Shown here in pieces: positions 9,029-18,617 of a stretch of 64,000 nt of DNA. Within the stretch, counting starts at the first letter, position 1. Each line of letters opens with the position of its first letter. The notes below the pieces were generated by a model that worked only from the letters and a program-made list of their open reading frames with translations, was not told where the DNA came from and ran no database searches. The position numbers and the translations under genes are program-made. Source of the stretch: CAZJQD01 sp964548165 [NCBI: uncultured bacterium] (GTDB taxonomy: Bacteria; UBA8481); assembly GCA_964548165.1 (NCBI GenBank), contig CAZJQD010000012.1:10744-74743 (forward strand), in the 5' to 3' direction.

Positions 9029-12000
9029 CTAGCGGCGGGATTCTCTCAGGGAGGAGATGACCCAGCGGGTGGCGCGGGAGAGCACGGACTCCTTGGCGGC
9101 GGCAAAGCTGAGGGTCGGCGGATGGACGATCTCGACCTGGCTGGTGGTATCGAAGGACATGGTCTGGGAGACGACGGTGCCGAGCTTTCGGATGCGGACG
9201 GTGGCGCCCGTCTCGACCGTGATGGACTGGTTGGAGAAGAGGATGCCCGTGTCGATCACCAGGCTGCCGCCGACGCGGAGCGTGCCGCCGAGGGCGCAGA
9301 GGTCGAGGCGCTCGGCTGTGATGACGGAGGCGGCGGGAATCGTGATCGTTCCGCCCGCGATGATCGAGCTCTTGTCCACCAGGTTGACGCTGTTGATGGT
9401 CGCGTTGCCGGTGACGTAGACGACGCCCTTCATGTCGACGGCGGTGTTGAAGGTGTGGTCGCCGGGGATGGTTCGCTCGGTCGCCGTCGAGAAGACCTCG
9501 TCGTAGGTCAGGATCGGCACGTTCTCATAGGCATCGCTCCCGGTGTTCCAGGTGCTGGAATCGATCGCGGCATAATCGAGCGGATAGATCGGGCCGAAGA
9601 AGGCCTTTCGCACCCCGGAGATGGTGCTCGTGAGGTTGGTGAGGAGGGCAAAGTAGGAGCGCGCGATCAGCCGGTGCGGCTCAGAGACGCCGATCGTGTC
9701 ATTGGCAACGATCTGCGAGCCCGGGAAGGCGTTGGCGAAGGCGTTCCCGTCGATGGTGGTCGAGCAGTTACGCATGTCCAGGACGCCATTGACGCCGATC
9801 GCGTTCTTGTTCATGGCATCAAACCGCGGGGCTTTGAAGCCGAGCACCGCCACGATCGAGTGGCTGTCGCGGGTCGTGGCGCCGGTGGAGGTGAACTTGA
9901 CGCGGCTCGTGAACGGGAAGCGGAAGGGGACCGTCTCGTAGCCTTCCGGACCGATCGAGTTCTCGTAGACGGTGTCAGAGCTGTTGGTGATGCCGTTGGC
10001 GAAGATGTAGAGGCTGTTGTCGGTGGTCTTGAAGTAATACTCGATCATGCCGCCGTCGTACTGGAATTCGTGCTTGTAGTAGTAGAGAAACTTTGGAGTG
10101 TCGGTCAGAACCGAGCTGCCGTTGAAGTTCGTGGCGTACCAGGTCCCCGAGTCGACGTTGCGCCAGACCATCTGCAGGGCCATGCCGCCCCAGCCCACGC
10201 ATCCGACGTACATCTTGACTTTCTGCGGCGCCGTCTCCGGCCAGGCCGGCGTCCGCATGGCCAGGGGAATGCTGGAATCAGGACCGAGCGGAACCTCGTT
10301 GGAGAGCGGATTATGCCAGACGGCGGTGAGGTCGCGCTTCTGGACGATGAAGCGGAAGGGGCTTCCAACCGCCTGGGACCACTCGCCCAGTCGGTATCCC
10401 GTGATGCCGTTGGCGTCGCGGGCATACACGAAGCGCCGGGGCGCTCGGCTCTGGCGGTGATACGCAGCCGGTGCCTCAAAGCGGTTATTGATCTCAAAGA
10501 AGTATTCGATGATGTCGCCGGGCACCGATTGCAGCTTCATGACGGTTGCTCCGCCGGAATTCCCCAGGTTGACGGACGTGTGGTCGTAAAACCACGTCTT
10601 GGCCGCTTCGGGATTGCCGCCGGTCTTCCAGAGCGTGATGGTGTCCTCGGGGTCATTGATGAACCCGTACGAGGGATGGCCGACGTTGGGCAGGTACCAG
10701 GCGATATTGCCATTGGCGTCCAGCCACTGGTTGCCCATGACGACCTTGCCGGCCTGCGTGGCCCAATCGTAAGTCGCGTGCCCCACGCGGTTGACTCGAA
10801 TGTGCAGGATGACGTTGAGAATCTCGTTAGGTGCTATCGGGTGGTCGTTCGCCCACGGGTGTGTGAAGTAGCTGTCCTTCGGGTCCATCGGAGCGGGATC
10901 GTAGACGCCGAGCGTGAACGTGACGTCGTCGCCCTCCTTGGGTTCGCGGGTGTTGCGGTAGGTGCCGCCATCAAATCCGAACGTGTAAGGATCGTGCCAG
11001 GCGGGGTAATCGACCGGCATCGTGAAGATGGCGGACGCCGCGCCAAGCATCCCGCGTCGGTCCCGCGCCCAGATCCTGATGTAGTACGTCTCGCCCATGA
11101 GGAAGATCGGGGTGTCGCTGCCATCCGTGTTGGGTACGCCAGTCGTGCTGTCCATCGAGCCCCACCACCACGTGTCCCCCTGGACGTTGTGATAGACGAC
11201 CATGTTGTTGGCCCCCGCGCCGTATTTGTTGCGAGCGACCACCGTCTCCCAAGTGCTGTGGAAGAACCCGTCGGCGTTGACCGTGGGGGATGTGCTGATC
11301 TGGATGTAGTAGCCGGCTATGCCGTCGTATTGATCGCCGTCGGCGCTTACCCGGTCCCAGGTGAAGATGGGATTGTTGGTGATGACGGTATCGCCACTGT
11401 AGACCCACCGGTTTTGAACGCCGTCCCACGCGCGCAGGTTTTGAGGAGCGAGGGGGAGGCTGTCGTTGCGGCAGTTGCCGAACGCGTCGAAGGCGATATC
11501 CACACTGTAGCTGACGCTCGAATCCCCCAGGTCGTCGACCCAGGAGGAACTCGTGTTGTAGAGACCCGATGTCACCACGTCGAGAAAGTCCGATTGATAC
11601 AGGTCCTCGGTCTTGTCCGACGTGTTGGGGCTCCCGCCCGCCCAGGGGCGCCGGGCCGTTCCCATCGTGAGGCGCAGGCGGGGAGGAACAGAGGTAAACC
11701 CCAGGTCGCTCCACTTCAACGAGGCCTCCATGAAACCGCCAGTCCAATCGATCCAGACGCGATTGCCGTCCGCCCAGGTCAGCTGTTTCCATGGCTGGGC
11801 GTAGGACTGATCGTAGAAGATGTAGGCGCCGTCGTTGTCGAGCGTGATGTTAACTTCCGAGTGTTGCGAAGGGTTCGTGAGAAACGTGCCTGCATCGTCG
11901 CCGAACCAGTTAAAGCCAGTCGTGCCGCCGCCGGTCGCAATCTGGGTGTCCATGGCGATGTTGAATTGGAAGGCGTTCTGGTAGCCGTTGGCCATGCTGT

Positions 12001-12364
12001 GAACGTCCACGTAGAAATAAATGTAGGTGGTGTCCGCGATGATGCGGACGGTCTTGATGTCCCAGTTCGACCGACTCTCCCCGGGCTCGAAGTCATCCCG
12101 CGCATCATGGATTTTGTCCCGCCAGACCCACTCCGTCTCCTTGCCATCAGCGCTGACGGCCAGCGTGGCGGTATTGCCGATATAGGGAATGCCAGCGTGC
12201 CAATCGCCGCTGTTGCCGTCGATCGTTCGGCGCGGGATGGCCGCCGTCGCCTGGAGGGTCAGGAGGGATGCGACCCAGTAGGGCGCCATGGCCCCGGCAG
12301 GGCCCAAGACGGCAAAGATGAGCGCGAAGCGGAGAAGGGCTTTCTTCCAGGATGGTCTCGTCAT
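9029..12364 (-). CDS. Giant exported protein at the end of the pilus operon
   Basis: 1111 residues. The ATG at 12364 shares its A with the TGA of the preceding pilin gene (TGATG), a strong coupling signal, so I reject the longer frame to 13087. The N-terminus is basic then hydrophobic (signal peptide or anchor, about 9-40). A DOMON-like carbohydrate-binding sandwich follows (about 45-260, with IDGNSGDW and YIYFYVDVHS), then fibronectin/Ig-like segments in the middle, and near the C-terminus a regular beta-helix-like run rich in GNATI, GGTITIPA and GGTLRVGG (about 960-1075). It occupies the place a PilY1-like tip adhesin takes in other pilus operons. That role is inferred; no PilY1 motif is present. 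Confidence 0.8.
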   Translation of the reverse strand: MTRPSWKKALLRFALIFAVLGPAGAMAPYWVASLLTLQATAAIPRRTIDGNSGDWHAGIPYIGNTATLAVSADGKETEWVWRDKIHDARDDFEPGESRSNWDIKTVRIIADTTYIYFYVDVHSMANGYQNAFQFNIAMDTQIATGGGTTGFNWFGDDAGTFLTNPSQHSEVNITLDNDGAYIFYDQSYAQPWKQLTWADGNRVWIDWTGGFMEASLKWSDLGFTSVPPRLRLTMGTARRPWAGGSPNTSDKTEDLYQSDFLDVVTSGLYNTSSSWVDDLGDSSVSYSVDIAFDAFGNCRNDSLPLAPQNLRAWDGVQNRWVYSGDTVITNNPIFTWDRVSADGDQYDGIAGYYIQISTSPTVNADGFFHSTWETVVARNKYGAGANNMVVYHNVQGDTWWWGSMDSTTGVPNTDGSDTPIFLMGETYYIRIWARDRRGMLGAASAIFTMPVDYPAWHDPYTFGFDGGTYRNTREPKEGDDVTFTLGVYDPAPMDPKDSYFTHPWANDHPIAPNEILNVILHIRVNRVGHATYDWATQAGKVVMGNQWLDANGNIAWYLPNVGHPSYGFINDPEDTITLWKTGGNPEAAKTWFYDHTSVNLGNSGGATVMKLQSVPGDIIEYFFEINNRFEAPAAYHRQSRAPRRFVYARDANGITGYRLGEWSQAVGSPFRFIVQKRDLTAVWHNPLSNEVPLGPDSSIPLAMRTPAWPETAPQKVKMYVGCVGWGGMALQMVWRNVDSGTWYATNFNGSSVLTDTPKFLYYYKHEFQYDGGMIEYYFKTTDNSLYIFANGITNSSDTVYENSIGPEGYETVPFRFPFTSRVKFTSTGATTRDSHSIVAVLGFKAPRFDAMNKNAIGVNGVLDMRNCSTTIDGNAFANAFPGSQIVANDTIGVSEPHRLIARSYFALLTNLTSTISGVRKAFFGPIYPLDYAAIDSSTWNTGSDAYENVPILTYDEVFSTATERTIPGDHTFNTAVDMKGVVYVTGNATINSVNLVDKSSIIAGGTITIPAASVITAERLDLCALGGTLRVGGSLVIDTGILFSNQSITVETGATVRIRKLGTVVSQTMSFDTTSQVEIVHPPTLSFAAAKESVLSRATRWVISSLRESRR

Positions 12365-12693
12365 CAATCGTACGGCTCGACCACGACGGTGATCGAGCCT
12401 CCTCCCCATTGGATGGTCCCTGCGGCGGCGGCGGTGTCGAAGGGATTGCGCTTGCCGCTGTCGAGGTTCTGGATCTCCTCGGAGAAGGCCTCGTCCGAGT
12501 TGAGCTTCTGGAGCGTCAACTGGAGCCCGGCCTCGGCGAGGTAGCGCTCCTGGATGATCGCGGCGTGCGCGGACCCGTGCCGCGCGCCCTGCTGGTAGAA
12601 GTGGATGCTGCCCATCACGAGGACGGCCGCGACGATGAGGAGGATGAGCGTGATGACGAGCGCCTGGCCGCCTTGCTGCGCCGATCGGGTCAT
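12364..12693 (-). CDS. PilX-like minor pilin
   Basis: 109 residues. The N-terminus MTRSAQQGGQALVITLILLI is a PilX-type start: a short leader, a GGQALV stretch in place of the usual FTLIE, and one long helix (about 9-30), followed by YLAEAGLQL and a small Gly-rich sandwich (GGGSITVVVEP). PilX-class minor pilins modulate fibre assembly or adhesion in type IV pili. The start shares bases with the stop of the upstream pilin gene (TGATG at 12691-12695), and the downstream gene is coupled the same way. Confidence 0.82.
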   Translation of the reverse strand: MTRSAQQGGQALVITLILLIVAAVLVMGSIHFYQQGARHGSAHAAIIQERYLAEAGLQLTLQKLNSDEAFSEEIQNLDSGKRNPFDTAAAAGTIQWGGGSITVVVEPYD

Positions 12694-13373
12694 CAGTTCC
12701 TCCTGTAGAGCGCGACGCTCTTGATCTCCGCGCGCTCGATGATGCTGGATCGCCTCGACGCCAATAGCCCCGTCGGGCGCTTGGAGAAGATGATCTGCAT
12801 CTCGACGCGGCGGAAGGTCGTAGCGAGCTCGAAGTTGCCGAGCGTGGCGTCGAACGCGGTCCGGGCCACGGGCGAGTCATCGGTGTCGTAGAGCGTGATG
12901 CGCACTTCGTAGGTATCCCCGTTGTCCGGCTCGATGGCCTCCAGGACGATGTCGTTCTCGATGGCGGACATCGTGCCCAGGCGATCCCAGGTCCGCGTCG
13001 CGCGGTTCCCGGCGAAGGTGTAGGTGAAGTGATCGAGCTGGTTGTCGGCGGAGTTGGAGGACCAGTCCTGGGTGTCGCCGGGGTCATCGGCGGCGACGAA
13101 CGCGAAGTCGCTGCCCGTCGACTTGAGGTCGAAGTTGCCGGCGCGCTGGGCCATGGCGGAGAGGTCCTTGCGGATCCAGTAGGAGAGCGACCGCATGTCG
13201 CGTTGCAGCCGCAGCCGCGCCTGGGTCTCCTTGAAGCTGGAGATGTAGTTCAGGAAGAACTGCCCCATGATGAGAACGACCGTGCCGACGATGACGCTGA
13301 CCACGATGAGCTCCATCAGCGTGAAGCCAGCGTCGCCGCGTCCGGGCGCCCTTTGCCGGAGGAGGCTATTCAA
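12693..13373 (-). CDS. Prepilin-like protein, PilW/GspJ type
   Basis: 226 residues with a classical type IV prepilin start: GDAG cleaved before FTLMELIVVSVIV (mature F at about residue 17, Glu at +5), then one hydrophobic helix and a long globular C-terminal part. The RDMRSLSYWIRKDL segment and overall size fit PilW/GspJ minor pseudopilins. It would be processed by a prepilin peptidase, which is not in this window, and inserted at the fibre tip. Its start overlaps the end of the previous pilin gene by 8 bases and its stop overlaps the next gene. Confidence 0.87.
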   Translation of the reverse strand: MNSLLRQRAPGRGDAGFTLMELIVVSVIVGTVVLIMGQFFLNYISSFKETQARLRLQRDMRSLSYWIRKDLSAMAQRAGNFDLKSTGSDFAFVAADDPGDTQDWSSNSADNQLDHFTYTFAGNRATRTWDRLGTMSAIENDIVLEAIEPDNGDTYEVRITLYDTDDSPVARTAFDATLGNFELATTFRRVEMQIIFSKRPTGLLASRRSSIIERAEIKSVALYRRN

Positions 13374-13851
13374 AGGACCCCTCGCGCGTGACCATGGTGG
13401 TCAAGCTCCGGTCGACGGGGCGGTTCTGGACCGACCAGGTGACGGTCGTGGTGATCTTGATGAAGTCGGTGGGCACGTCGGCGGGGGACGCGTCCACGAA
13501 ACTGGAGGCCGACGCCTGCTTCTGGTAGGTGAGGATGGTCTGCCTGGTGTAGGGCGTTCCCGGAAGCACCCCGTCATCGATGAGAGCCGTGTCACTGCCG
13601 TTGAGGTGGTCGATCTCGAGCTCGAGGAAGCCCCCGGCCTTCAGGAGATCGATCTTCTCGGCGCAGAGCAGTTGGGCCTCGGAGCGGGTGCCCAGGGCAT
13701 AGGTGTCCATGAAGATCCGGTTCATCGAGAGGAGGAGCGGCAGGAGGCCCACGGTCAGGAGGACGAGCGCGACGATGAGCTCGATGAGCGTGGCGCCGAC
13801 GGAATGCCTGCGGCGGTTCGCACCGCGGTTCGAACGCCCCGGCGCGATCAT
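13366..13851 (-). CDS. Prepilin-like protein, PilV/GspI type
   Basis: 161 residues. The prepilin motif is SVG cleaved before ATLIELIVALVLLTVGLLPL, so the usual +1 Phe is Ala while the +5 Glu is kept. The length and LLPLLLSMNRIF pattern match PilV/GspI minor pilins. CAEKIDLLK and the following acidic region form the globular part. It lies between pilC (4-base overlap, 13848-13851) and the PilW-like gene (8-base overlap). Function is inferred as a minor pilin in the tip complex. Confidence 0.85.
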   Translation of the reverse strand: MIAPGRSNRGANRRRHSVGATLIELIVALVLLTVGLLPLLLSMNRIFMDTYALGTRSEAQLLCAEKIDLLKAGGFLELEIDHLNGSDTALIDDGVLPGTPYTRQTILTYQKQASASSFVDASPADVPTDFIKITTTVTWSVQNRPVDRSLTTMVTREGSFE

Positions 13852-15062
13852 ACCGGCACGATCTCGCTGAGGCTGAGGATCGGGAGAAAGAGCGCGATGA
13901 TGACGAACCCGAGGACCACGCCCAGGAAGACGATCATGATGGGTTCGATGAGCGACGAGAGCGTGTCCATGACCATCTCGACCTCGTCCTCGTAGAAGTC
14001 GGCGATCTTGGTGAGCATGCCGGACATGTTGCCCGTCGTCTCGCCCACCGAGATCATCTGGACGACGAGGGGCGAGAAGATGCCGCTGCGCTTGAGGGGG
14101 TCGGTGAAGCTGTCGCCGCCGGAGATCGAGTCGCTGACCGAGAGGAGGGCCTCGGTGATGAGCCGGTTGCCGGTGACGTGGCTGACGATCTGGAGGGCCT
14201 GGATGATGGGGACGCCGGAGACGAGGAGCATGGACATGGTGCGCGAGAAGCGAGCCATCGCCGACTTCATCATGAGCTCGCCGTAGACGGGCACCTTCAG
14301 GATGAAGCCGTCGAACTTGCGCTGGAAGCGGGGGTCCTTGAGGGCCATCTTCAAGCCCCAGATGAAGGCGCCGATGCCGGCGGCGATGAGCATGTACCAG
14401 TCGCGCATGATGTTGGACATGGCCATGAGCATGCGGGTGGGCAGGGGGAGCTGCTTGCCGGCCTGGGCGAACGTGGCGGCGAACTCGGGGACGACGAAGA
14501 CCAGGATGATCCAGACGATGAGCACGGCGATGGCGAGGACGACGACGGGATAGGTGAGCGCGGACTTGATCTTGCGCCGGAACTTGTCGGCCTTCTCGGC
14601 GTAGGCCGCGAGCCGCTCAAGGACGACGTCCAGGGCGCCCGCGGATTCGCCCGCCCTCACGAGATCGGTGTACATGCGGTCGAAGACGGCCGGGTGGCGG
14701 GCCAGGGCCTGCGAGAGATCCATGCCGCTCTCGATCTCCTGCATCACGTTCATGAGCACTTCCTTGAACGCGGCGTTATCCGCCTGCTCGTGGAGCGTTC
14801 GCATGCAGGTCGAGAGCGGGATCCCGGCGTTGACGAGCGTGGAAAACATGCTCGTGAAGCGCATGACCTCCTGCGGGTGGATCTTCTTGCGCCGGAGCCC
14901 TCCCAGCATCTCCGTCCAGCTCGCGGCTTTCTCCTCGATGAGGAGCACCTTCAGGTTCTGCCGCCGCAGGCTGACCAGGACCTCCCGCTCCGCCGCGGCC
15001 TCCAGCATCCCCTCCACGAGCCCCCCCGACTTGGTGAAGGCTCGGTAGTGGAACTGGCTCAT
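13848..15062 (-). CDS. pilC: Type IV pilus / type II secretion inner-membrane platform protein PilC/GspF
   Basis: 404 residues, the standard length. Starts MSQFHYRAFTKSGGLVEG and carries two GspF repeats (about 70-190 and 270-395), with membrane helices near 167-190, 218-235 and 375-400, and repeat signatures LVRAGESAGALDVVLERLA and MISVGETTGNMSGMLTKIADFYE. It links the PilB motor to growing pilin in the inner membrane. It follows pilB by 3 bases and overlaps the PilV-like gene by 4. Confidence 0.94.
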   Translation of the reverse strand: MSQFHYRAFTKSGGLVEGMLEAAAEREVLVSLRRQNLKVLLIEEKAASWTEMLGGLRRKKIHPQEVMRFTSMFSTLVNAGIPLSTCMRTLHEQADNAAFKEVLMNVMQEIESGMDLSQALARHPAVFDRMYTDLVRAGESAGALDVVLERLAAYAEKADKFRRKIKSALTYPVVVLAIAVLIVWIILVFVVPEFAATFAQAGKQLPLPTRMLMAMSNIMRDWYMLIAAGIGAFIWGLKMALKDPRFQRKFDGFILKVPVYGELMMKSAMARFSRTMSMLLVSGVPIIQALQIVSHVTGNRLITEALLSVSDSISGGDSFTDPLKRSGIFSPLVVQMISVGETTGNMSGMLTKIADFYEDEVEMVMDTLSSLIEPIMIVFLGVVLGFVIIALFLPILSLSEIVPV

Positions 15063-15065
15063 CGG

Positions 15066-16955
15066 CTAGTCCGCGAGCGCGTCTTCGGTCGACACGCGCC
15101 AGACTTCCTCCAGCGTCGTGAGGCCATTGAGGGCGACGTCCATGGACGAACTGCGCAGGGTCTTGAAGCCCTTGGGAACGAGGACGGACTTGATCTGGGC
15201 CGAGGAGGCCTTCTTGAGGATGAGCGACTTGACCGACTCGGTGATCTCGAGGAGCTCGTAGACGCCGACGCGGCCCTGGTAGCCGGTGTTGTTGCAGGAC
15301 TCGCATCCGCGCCCCTTGTAGAAGGTCACGCCGAGCCCGATGTTCTCGCGGTGGATGGCCTCCAGGAGCTCCTCCGTCGGCGCGTAGGGCTCGCGGCAGT
15401 GCGGGCAGATCTTGCGCATCAGGCGCTGGGCGACGACGAGCAGCAGGGTGGAGGTGACGAGAAAGGACTCGACGCCCATGTTGTCGAGCCGGACGACGGC
15501 GCCGGGGGAGTCATTGGTGTGGAGGGTCGAGAAGACGAGGTGACCGGTCAGGGCCGCGTTGATCGCGATCTCGGCCGTCTCCTTGTCGCGGATCTCGCCG
15601 AGCATGATGATGTCGGGGTCCTGGCGGAGCATGGCGCGCAGGACATGCGCGAAGGTGAGCCCGATCTGGGGGCGCGCGGGGACCTGGTTGATCCCGGGGA
15701 TGACGTACTCGACGGGGTCCTCGACGGTGAGGATGTTCTTGTCGGTGCGGTTGAGAATCTCGAGGCAGGAGTAGAGCGTCGTGGTCTTGCCGCTCCCGGT
15801 GGGGCCGACGACGAGGATCATGCCGTAGGGCTTGGTGATCGCGCGCTTGATGATCTGGACCTGGTCGGGGGAGAGGCCGAGCTGTTCGAGGTCGGAGATC
15901 GCACCGGTCTTTTCCTTGCCGCGCCCGGACTTGTCGAGGAGCCGGAGGACGACCTTCTCGCCGAAGGCGGTGGGGAGGGTGGAGATGCGGAAGTCGACCT
16001 CGCGGTGGGAGAGCCGGAGCTTGAAGCGCCCGTCCTGCGGGAGCCGACGCTCGGCGATGTCCAGGTCGGCCATGATCTTGATGCGCGAGATGACGGCGCC
16101 GGCGTAGCGCTTGGGCGGGGCGGGAACCTCGTACAGGATGCCGTCGATGCGGTACCGGATCCGGAAGGTCTGCTCGTAGGGCTCCAGGTGGATGTCGGTC
16201 GCCTTCATCTTGAGGGCTTCCTTCACGAGGAGGTTCACCATCTTGATGATCGGGGTTTCCTCGATCTGGGCGCGCAATTCGGCCGCGGAGACGTTCTCCT
16301 CGCGGTCCTCGACGACCTGGACGTCGTCGTCGTCGATCTCGCCGAGGAGCGCGGACATGGAGTTCGCGGACTCGTAGTAATCCTGGATGACCTGCTTGAG
16401 GTGCGTGGGCGTGGTGAGGAGGATCTCGATCTCCTGGAACCCCGTGATCATGCGCAGGTCGTCGAGGAGGTAGAGGTTCGTGGGGTCGGTCATCACGACC
16501 TTCAACGTGCTGCCGTCCCGCTCGTAGGGGAAGATCAGGTGCTCCCGGACGATGCGGTAGGGGATGAGGTCGCGGAGCGCCTGGTCGACGTGGTTGATGT
16601 CGAGGACGCTGACGTACTGGTGGCCGTACTGGTGACAGAGCGCGCCGACGAGAGCTTCCTCGGAGATCCAGTTGTACTCGACGAGGATCTCGCCGAGCTT
16701 CATGGCGGACTGGGACTGGATGTTGAGGGCGTCCTGGAGCTGCTCGGCGGAGATGAGCCCGGCGGAGACGAGGATATCGCCGAGCTTTTCGCGGCCTTCG
16801 AGCGCTTCGTCGAGGGTGGTCATGTCGGGATTCGGGTCGGCGAGATCGGCGCCCGCGTATTCGGGTGATGGTACAAAGTCCGCGGATTCCCCGGCCGAGT
16901 CTGAGCCGTGAGGAGTTCCGTAGGGGTTATGCGGATCGTGAGGTTGATGTTCCAC
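15066..16955 (-). CDS. pilB: Type IV pilus assembly ATPase PilB / GspE
   Basis: 629 residues. After a divergent His/Pro/Gly-rich 45-residue start come two MshEN/GspE-N type modules (about 55-195), then the hexameric ATPase core: Walker A GPTGSGKTT (384-392), Asp box VEDPVEY, Walker B IIMLGEIRD (about 449-457), His box TGHLVFSTLHTNDSP, and a zinc-binding pair CPHC (517-520) and CESC (551-554). It powers pilus extension or pseudopilus assembly. The start is GTG at 16955 with an AGGA about 9 bases upstream. It is first in the operon. No pilT retraction ATPase is present here. Confidence 0.94.
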   Translation of the reverse strand: MEHQPHDPHNPYGTPHGSDSAGESADFVPSPEYAGADLADPNPDMTTLDEALEGREKLGDILVSAGLISAEQLQDALNIQSQSAMKLGEILVEYNWISEEALVGALCHQYGHQYVSVLDINHVDQALRDLIPYRIVREHLIFPYERDGSTLKVVMTDPTNLYLLDDLRMITGFQEIEILLTTPTHLKQVIQDYYESANSMSALLGEIDDDDVQVVEDREENVSAAELRAQIEETPIIKMVNLLVKEALKMKATDIHLEPYEQTFRIRYRIDGILYEVPAPPKRYAGAVISRIKIMADLDIAERRLPQDGRFKLRLSHREVDFRISTLPTAFGEKVVLRLLDKSGRGKEKTGAISDLEQLGLSPDQVQIIKRAITKPYGMILVVGPTGSGKTTTLYSCLEILNRTDKNILTVEDPVEYVIPGINQVPARPQIGLTFAHVLRAMLRQDPDIIMLGEIRDKETAEIAINAALTGHLVFSTLHTNDSPGAVVRLDNMGVESFLVTSTLLLVVAQRLMRKICPHCREPYAPTEELLEAIHRENIGLGVTFYKGRGCESCNNTGYQGRVGVYELLEITESVKSLILKKASSAQIKSVLVPKGFKTLRSSSMDVALNGLTTLEEVWRVSTEDALAD

Positions 16956-17110
16956 GGATTCGTCCTATCAAATTAAACCGTTTTAGTCGGCAGATCAAGT
17001 CTCCCGCCGTAACTCATTTAAAGCCCGAAGTCCGCCTCCCAATAGCCATTTGTGCCCAGCGGGACGCCTTTCGCCCTTATTCCCGGAGTCTTGGGGACCC
17101 AGGGGGGAGG

Positions 17111-18541
17111 TCAAATCGACCGGGCCGCGAACTTGCCGCGCTTGAGGAAGCGCCCGTTGCCCGGCTGGGCCTGGACCTCGCCGTTCTCGTAGGCGACCTG
17201 GCCCCTGACCAAGGTGACGGAGGCGCGGCCGCCGATGCGATAGCCCTCGTAGACGTTGTAGTCGCTGCGGGACTTGTGCGTCTTCGCGCTGATGACGCCG
17301 TCGCAGTCCGGGTCCCAGAGGACGAGGTCGGCGTCGGCGCCGACGGCGATCGCGCCCTTCTTGGGGTGGAGCCCGAAGATCCGGGCCGCGTTCGTGCAGC
17401 AGGTCTCGACCCACCGCTCGGGACTGATCCGCCCCTCCTTCACGCCGTAGGTGTACATCATCGCCAGCCGCTCCTCGAGCCCGTTGAAGCCGTTGGGGAT
17501 GAAGCGGAAATCCTGGGTGGCGTCGAAGGGCTTGCCGTCCGGGAGGGTGCCCTTGTTGTTCTTCTGCCCGTTGAAATCGAACGAGCAGTGATCGGTGCCG
17601 ATGGTCTCGATGGTGTGATCGGCGAGGGCCTTCCACATCGCGTCGCAGTGCTCGCGCGGGCGGATGGGCGGGGAGAGCACGTACTTGGCGCCCTCCCAGT
17701 TCGGGAGCTCGTAGAGGTCCTGCGTCAGGAAGAAGTACTGCGTGCAGGTCTCGCCGTAGACCGTGGCCTTGCCCCGGGCGCGTCCCGCCGCGATCTCCTC
17801 GAGGGCCTGCTTCACGGTCGTGTGGACGATGTAGATGGCGCCGCCGGCGATCTCGGTCATGCGGATGATGCGGCCCGCGGCCTCGCCCTCGGCCTCGGGC
17901 GGCTGGGAGAGCGCGTGGTAGATGGGCGCGCCCTTGCCCTCCTTGAGGAACCGGTCGGCCATCGCCACGAGGATCTGGCCGTTGACGGCGTGGACGGTGA
18001 CGATGCCGCCGGCGTCGCGCACGCCCTCCACGATCTTGTAGGCCTGGAGATCGTCGACGCCGAGCACGCCGATGTAGGCGAGGAAGATCTTGAAGGAGTT
18101 GATGCCGCGCTCGGAGACGATCTTCGGGAGGTCGGCGGCGATCTGGTCGTTCCAGTCCGTGATGGCCATGTGGTACGTGTAGTCGCAGCGCGCCTTGGGG
18201 GAGGCCTTCGCGTCCCACTTCTCGAGCGCGGACCAGAGCGATTCGCCCTTGGCGGGGATGCAGAAGTCGATGAGGCAGGTGGTGCCGCCAGCGAGCGCGG
18301 CCGCGGTGCCGGAGTCGAAGTCGTCGCGGGAGACGGCGCCCATGAAGGGGAGCTCCATGTGGACGTGCGGATCGATGCCGCCCGGGATCACCCAGCGCCC
18401 GTTGGCGTCGAGGACGCGGTCGCCGTCGAAGACCGCGAGGTCCTTCCCGATGTAGGCGATCGTCTCGCCCTCGATGCGGATATCGGCGTTGTAGGACTCG
18501 CTGGCGGTCACAATCTTGCCGCCCTTGATCACAGTTGCCAT
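17111..18541 (-). CDS. hydA: Dihydropyrimidinase / hydantoinase
   Basis: 476 residues, typical for the amidohydrolase family. Visible metal ligands are H59 and H61 in GGIDPHVH, the carboxylated lysine K151 in SFKIFLAY, H184 in VHAVNG, H240 in IVHTTV and D317 in GTDHCSFDF. The enzyme opens the dihydropyrimidine (or hydantoin) ring, the second step of reductive pyrimidine breakdown. The usual VHAEN reads VHAVN here. It is a single gene: no dihydropyrimidine dehydrogenase or beta-ureidopropionase neighbours, so the physiological substrate is open. Confidence 0.92.
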   Translation of the reverse strand: MATVIKGGKIVTASESYNADIRIEGETIAYIGKDLAVFDGDRVLDANGRWVIPGGIDPHVHMELPFMGAVSRDDFDSGTAAALAGGTTCLIDFCIPAKGESLWSALEKWDAKASPKARCDYTYHMAITDWNDQIAADLPKIVSERGINSFKIFLAYIGVLGVDDLQAYKIVEGVRDAGGIVTVHAVNGQILVAMADRFLKEGKGAPIYHALSQPPEAEGEAAGRIIRMTEIAGGAIYIVHTTVKQALEEIAAGRARGKATVYGETCTQYFFLTQDLYELPNWEGAKYVLSPPIRPREHCDAMWKALADHTIETIGTDHCSFDFNGQKNNKGTLPDGKPFDATQDFRFIPNGFNGLEERLAMMYTYGVKEGRISPERWVETCCTNAARIFGLHPKKGAIAVGADADLVLWDPDCDGVISAKTHKSRSDYNVYEGYRIGGRASVTLVRGQVAYENGEVQAQPGNGRFLKRGKFAARSI

Positions 18542-18617
18542 GGCGTCTGCCTCCCGGTGTGAGATCGTGGCCTAGTTATAGCTCAAACATGACGGCAAGT
18601 CCACGCGTCGGCCGTCC

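Noticed and set aside
9122-12544. 1140-residue plus-strand frame opposite the large exported protein
   Set aside because: It lacks a ribosome site and a recognisable domain. The minus-strand frame is coupled by TGATG to the pilin operon.
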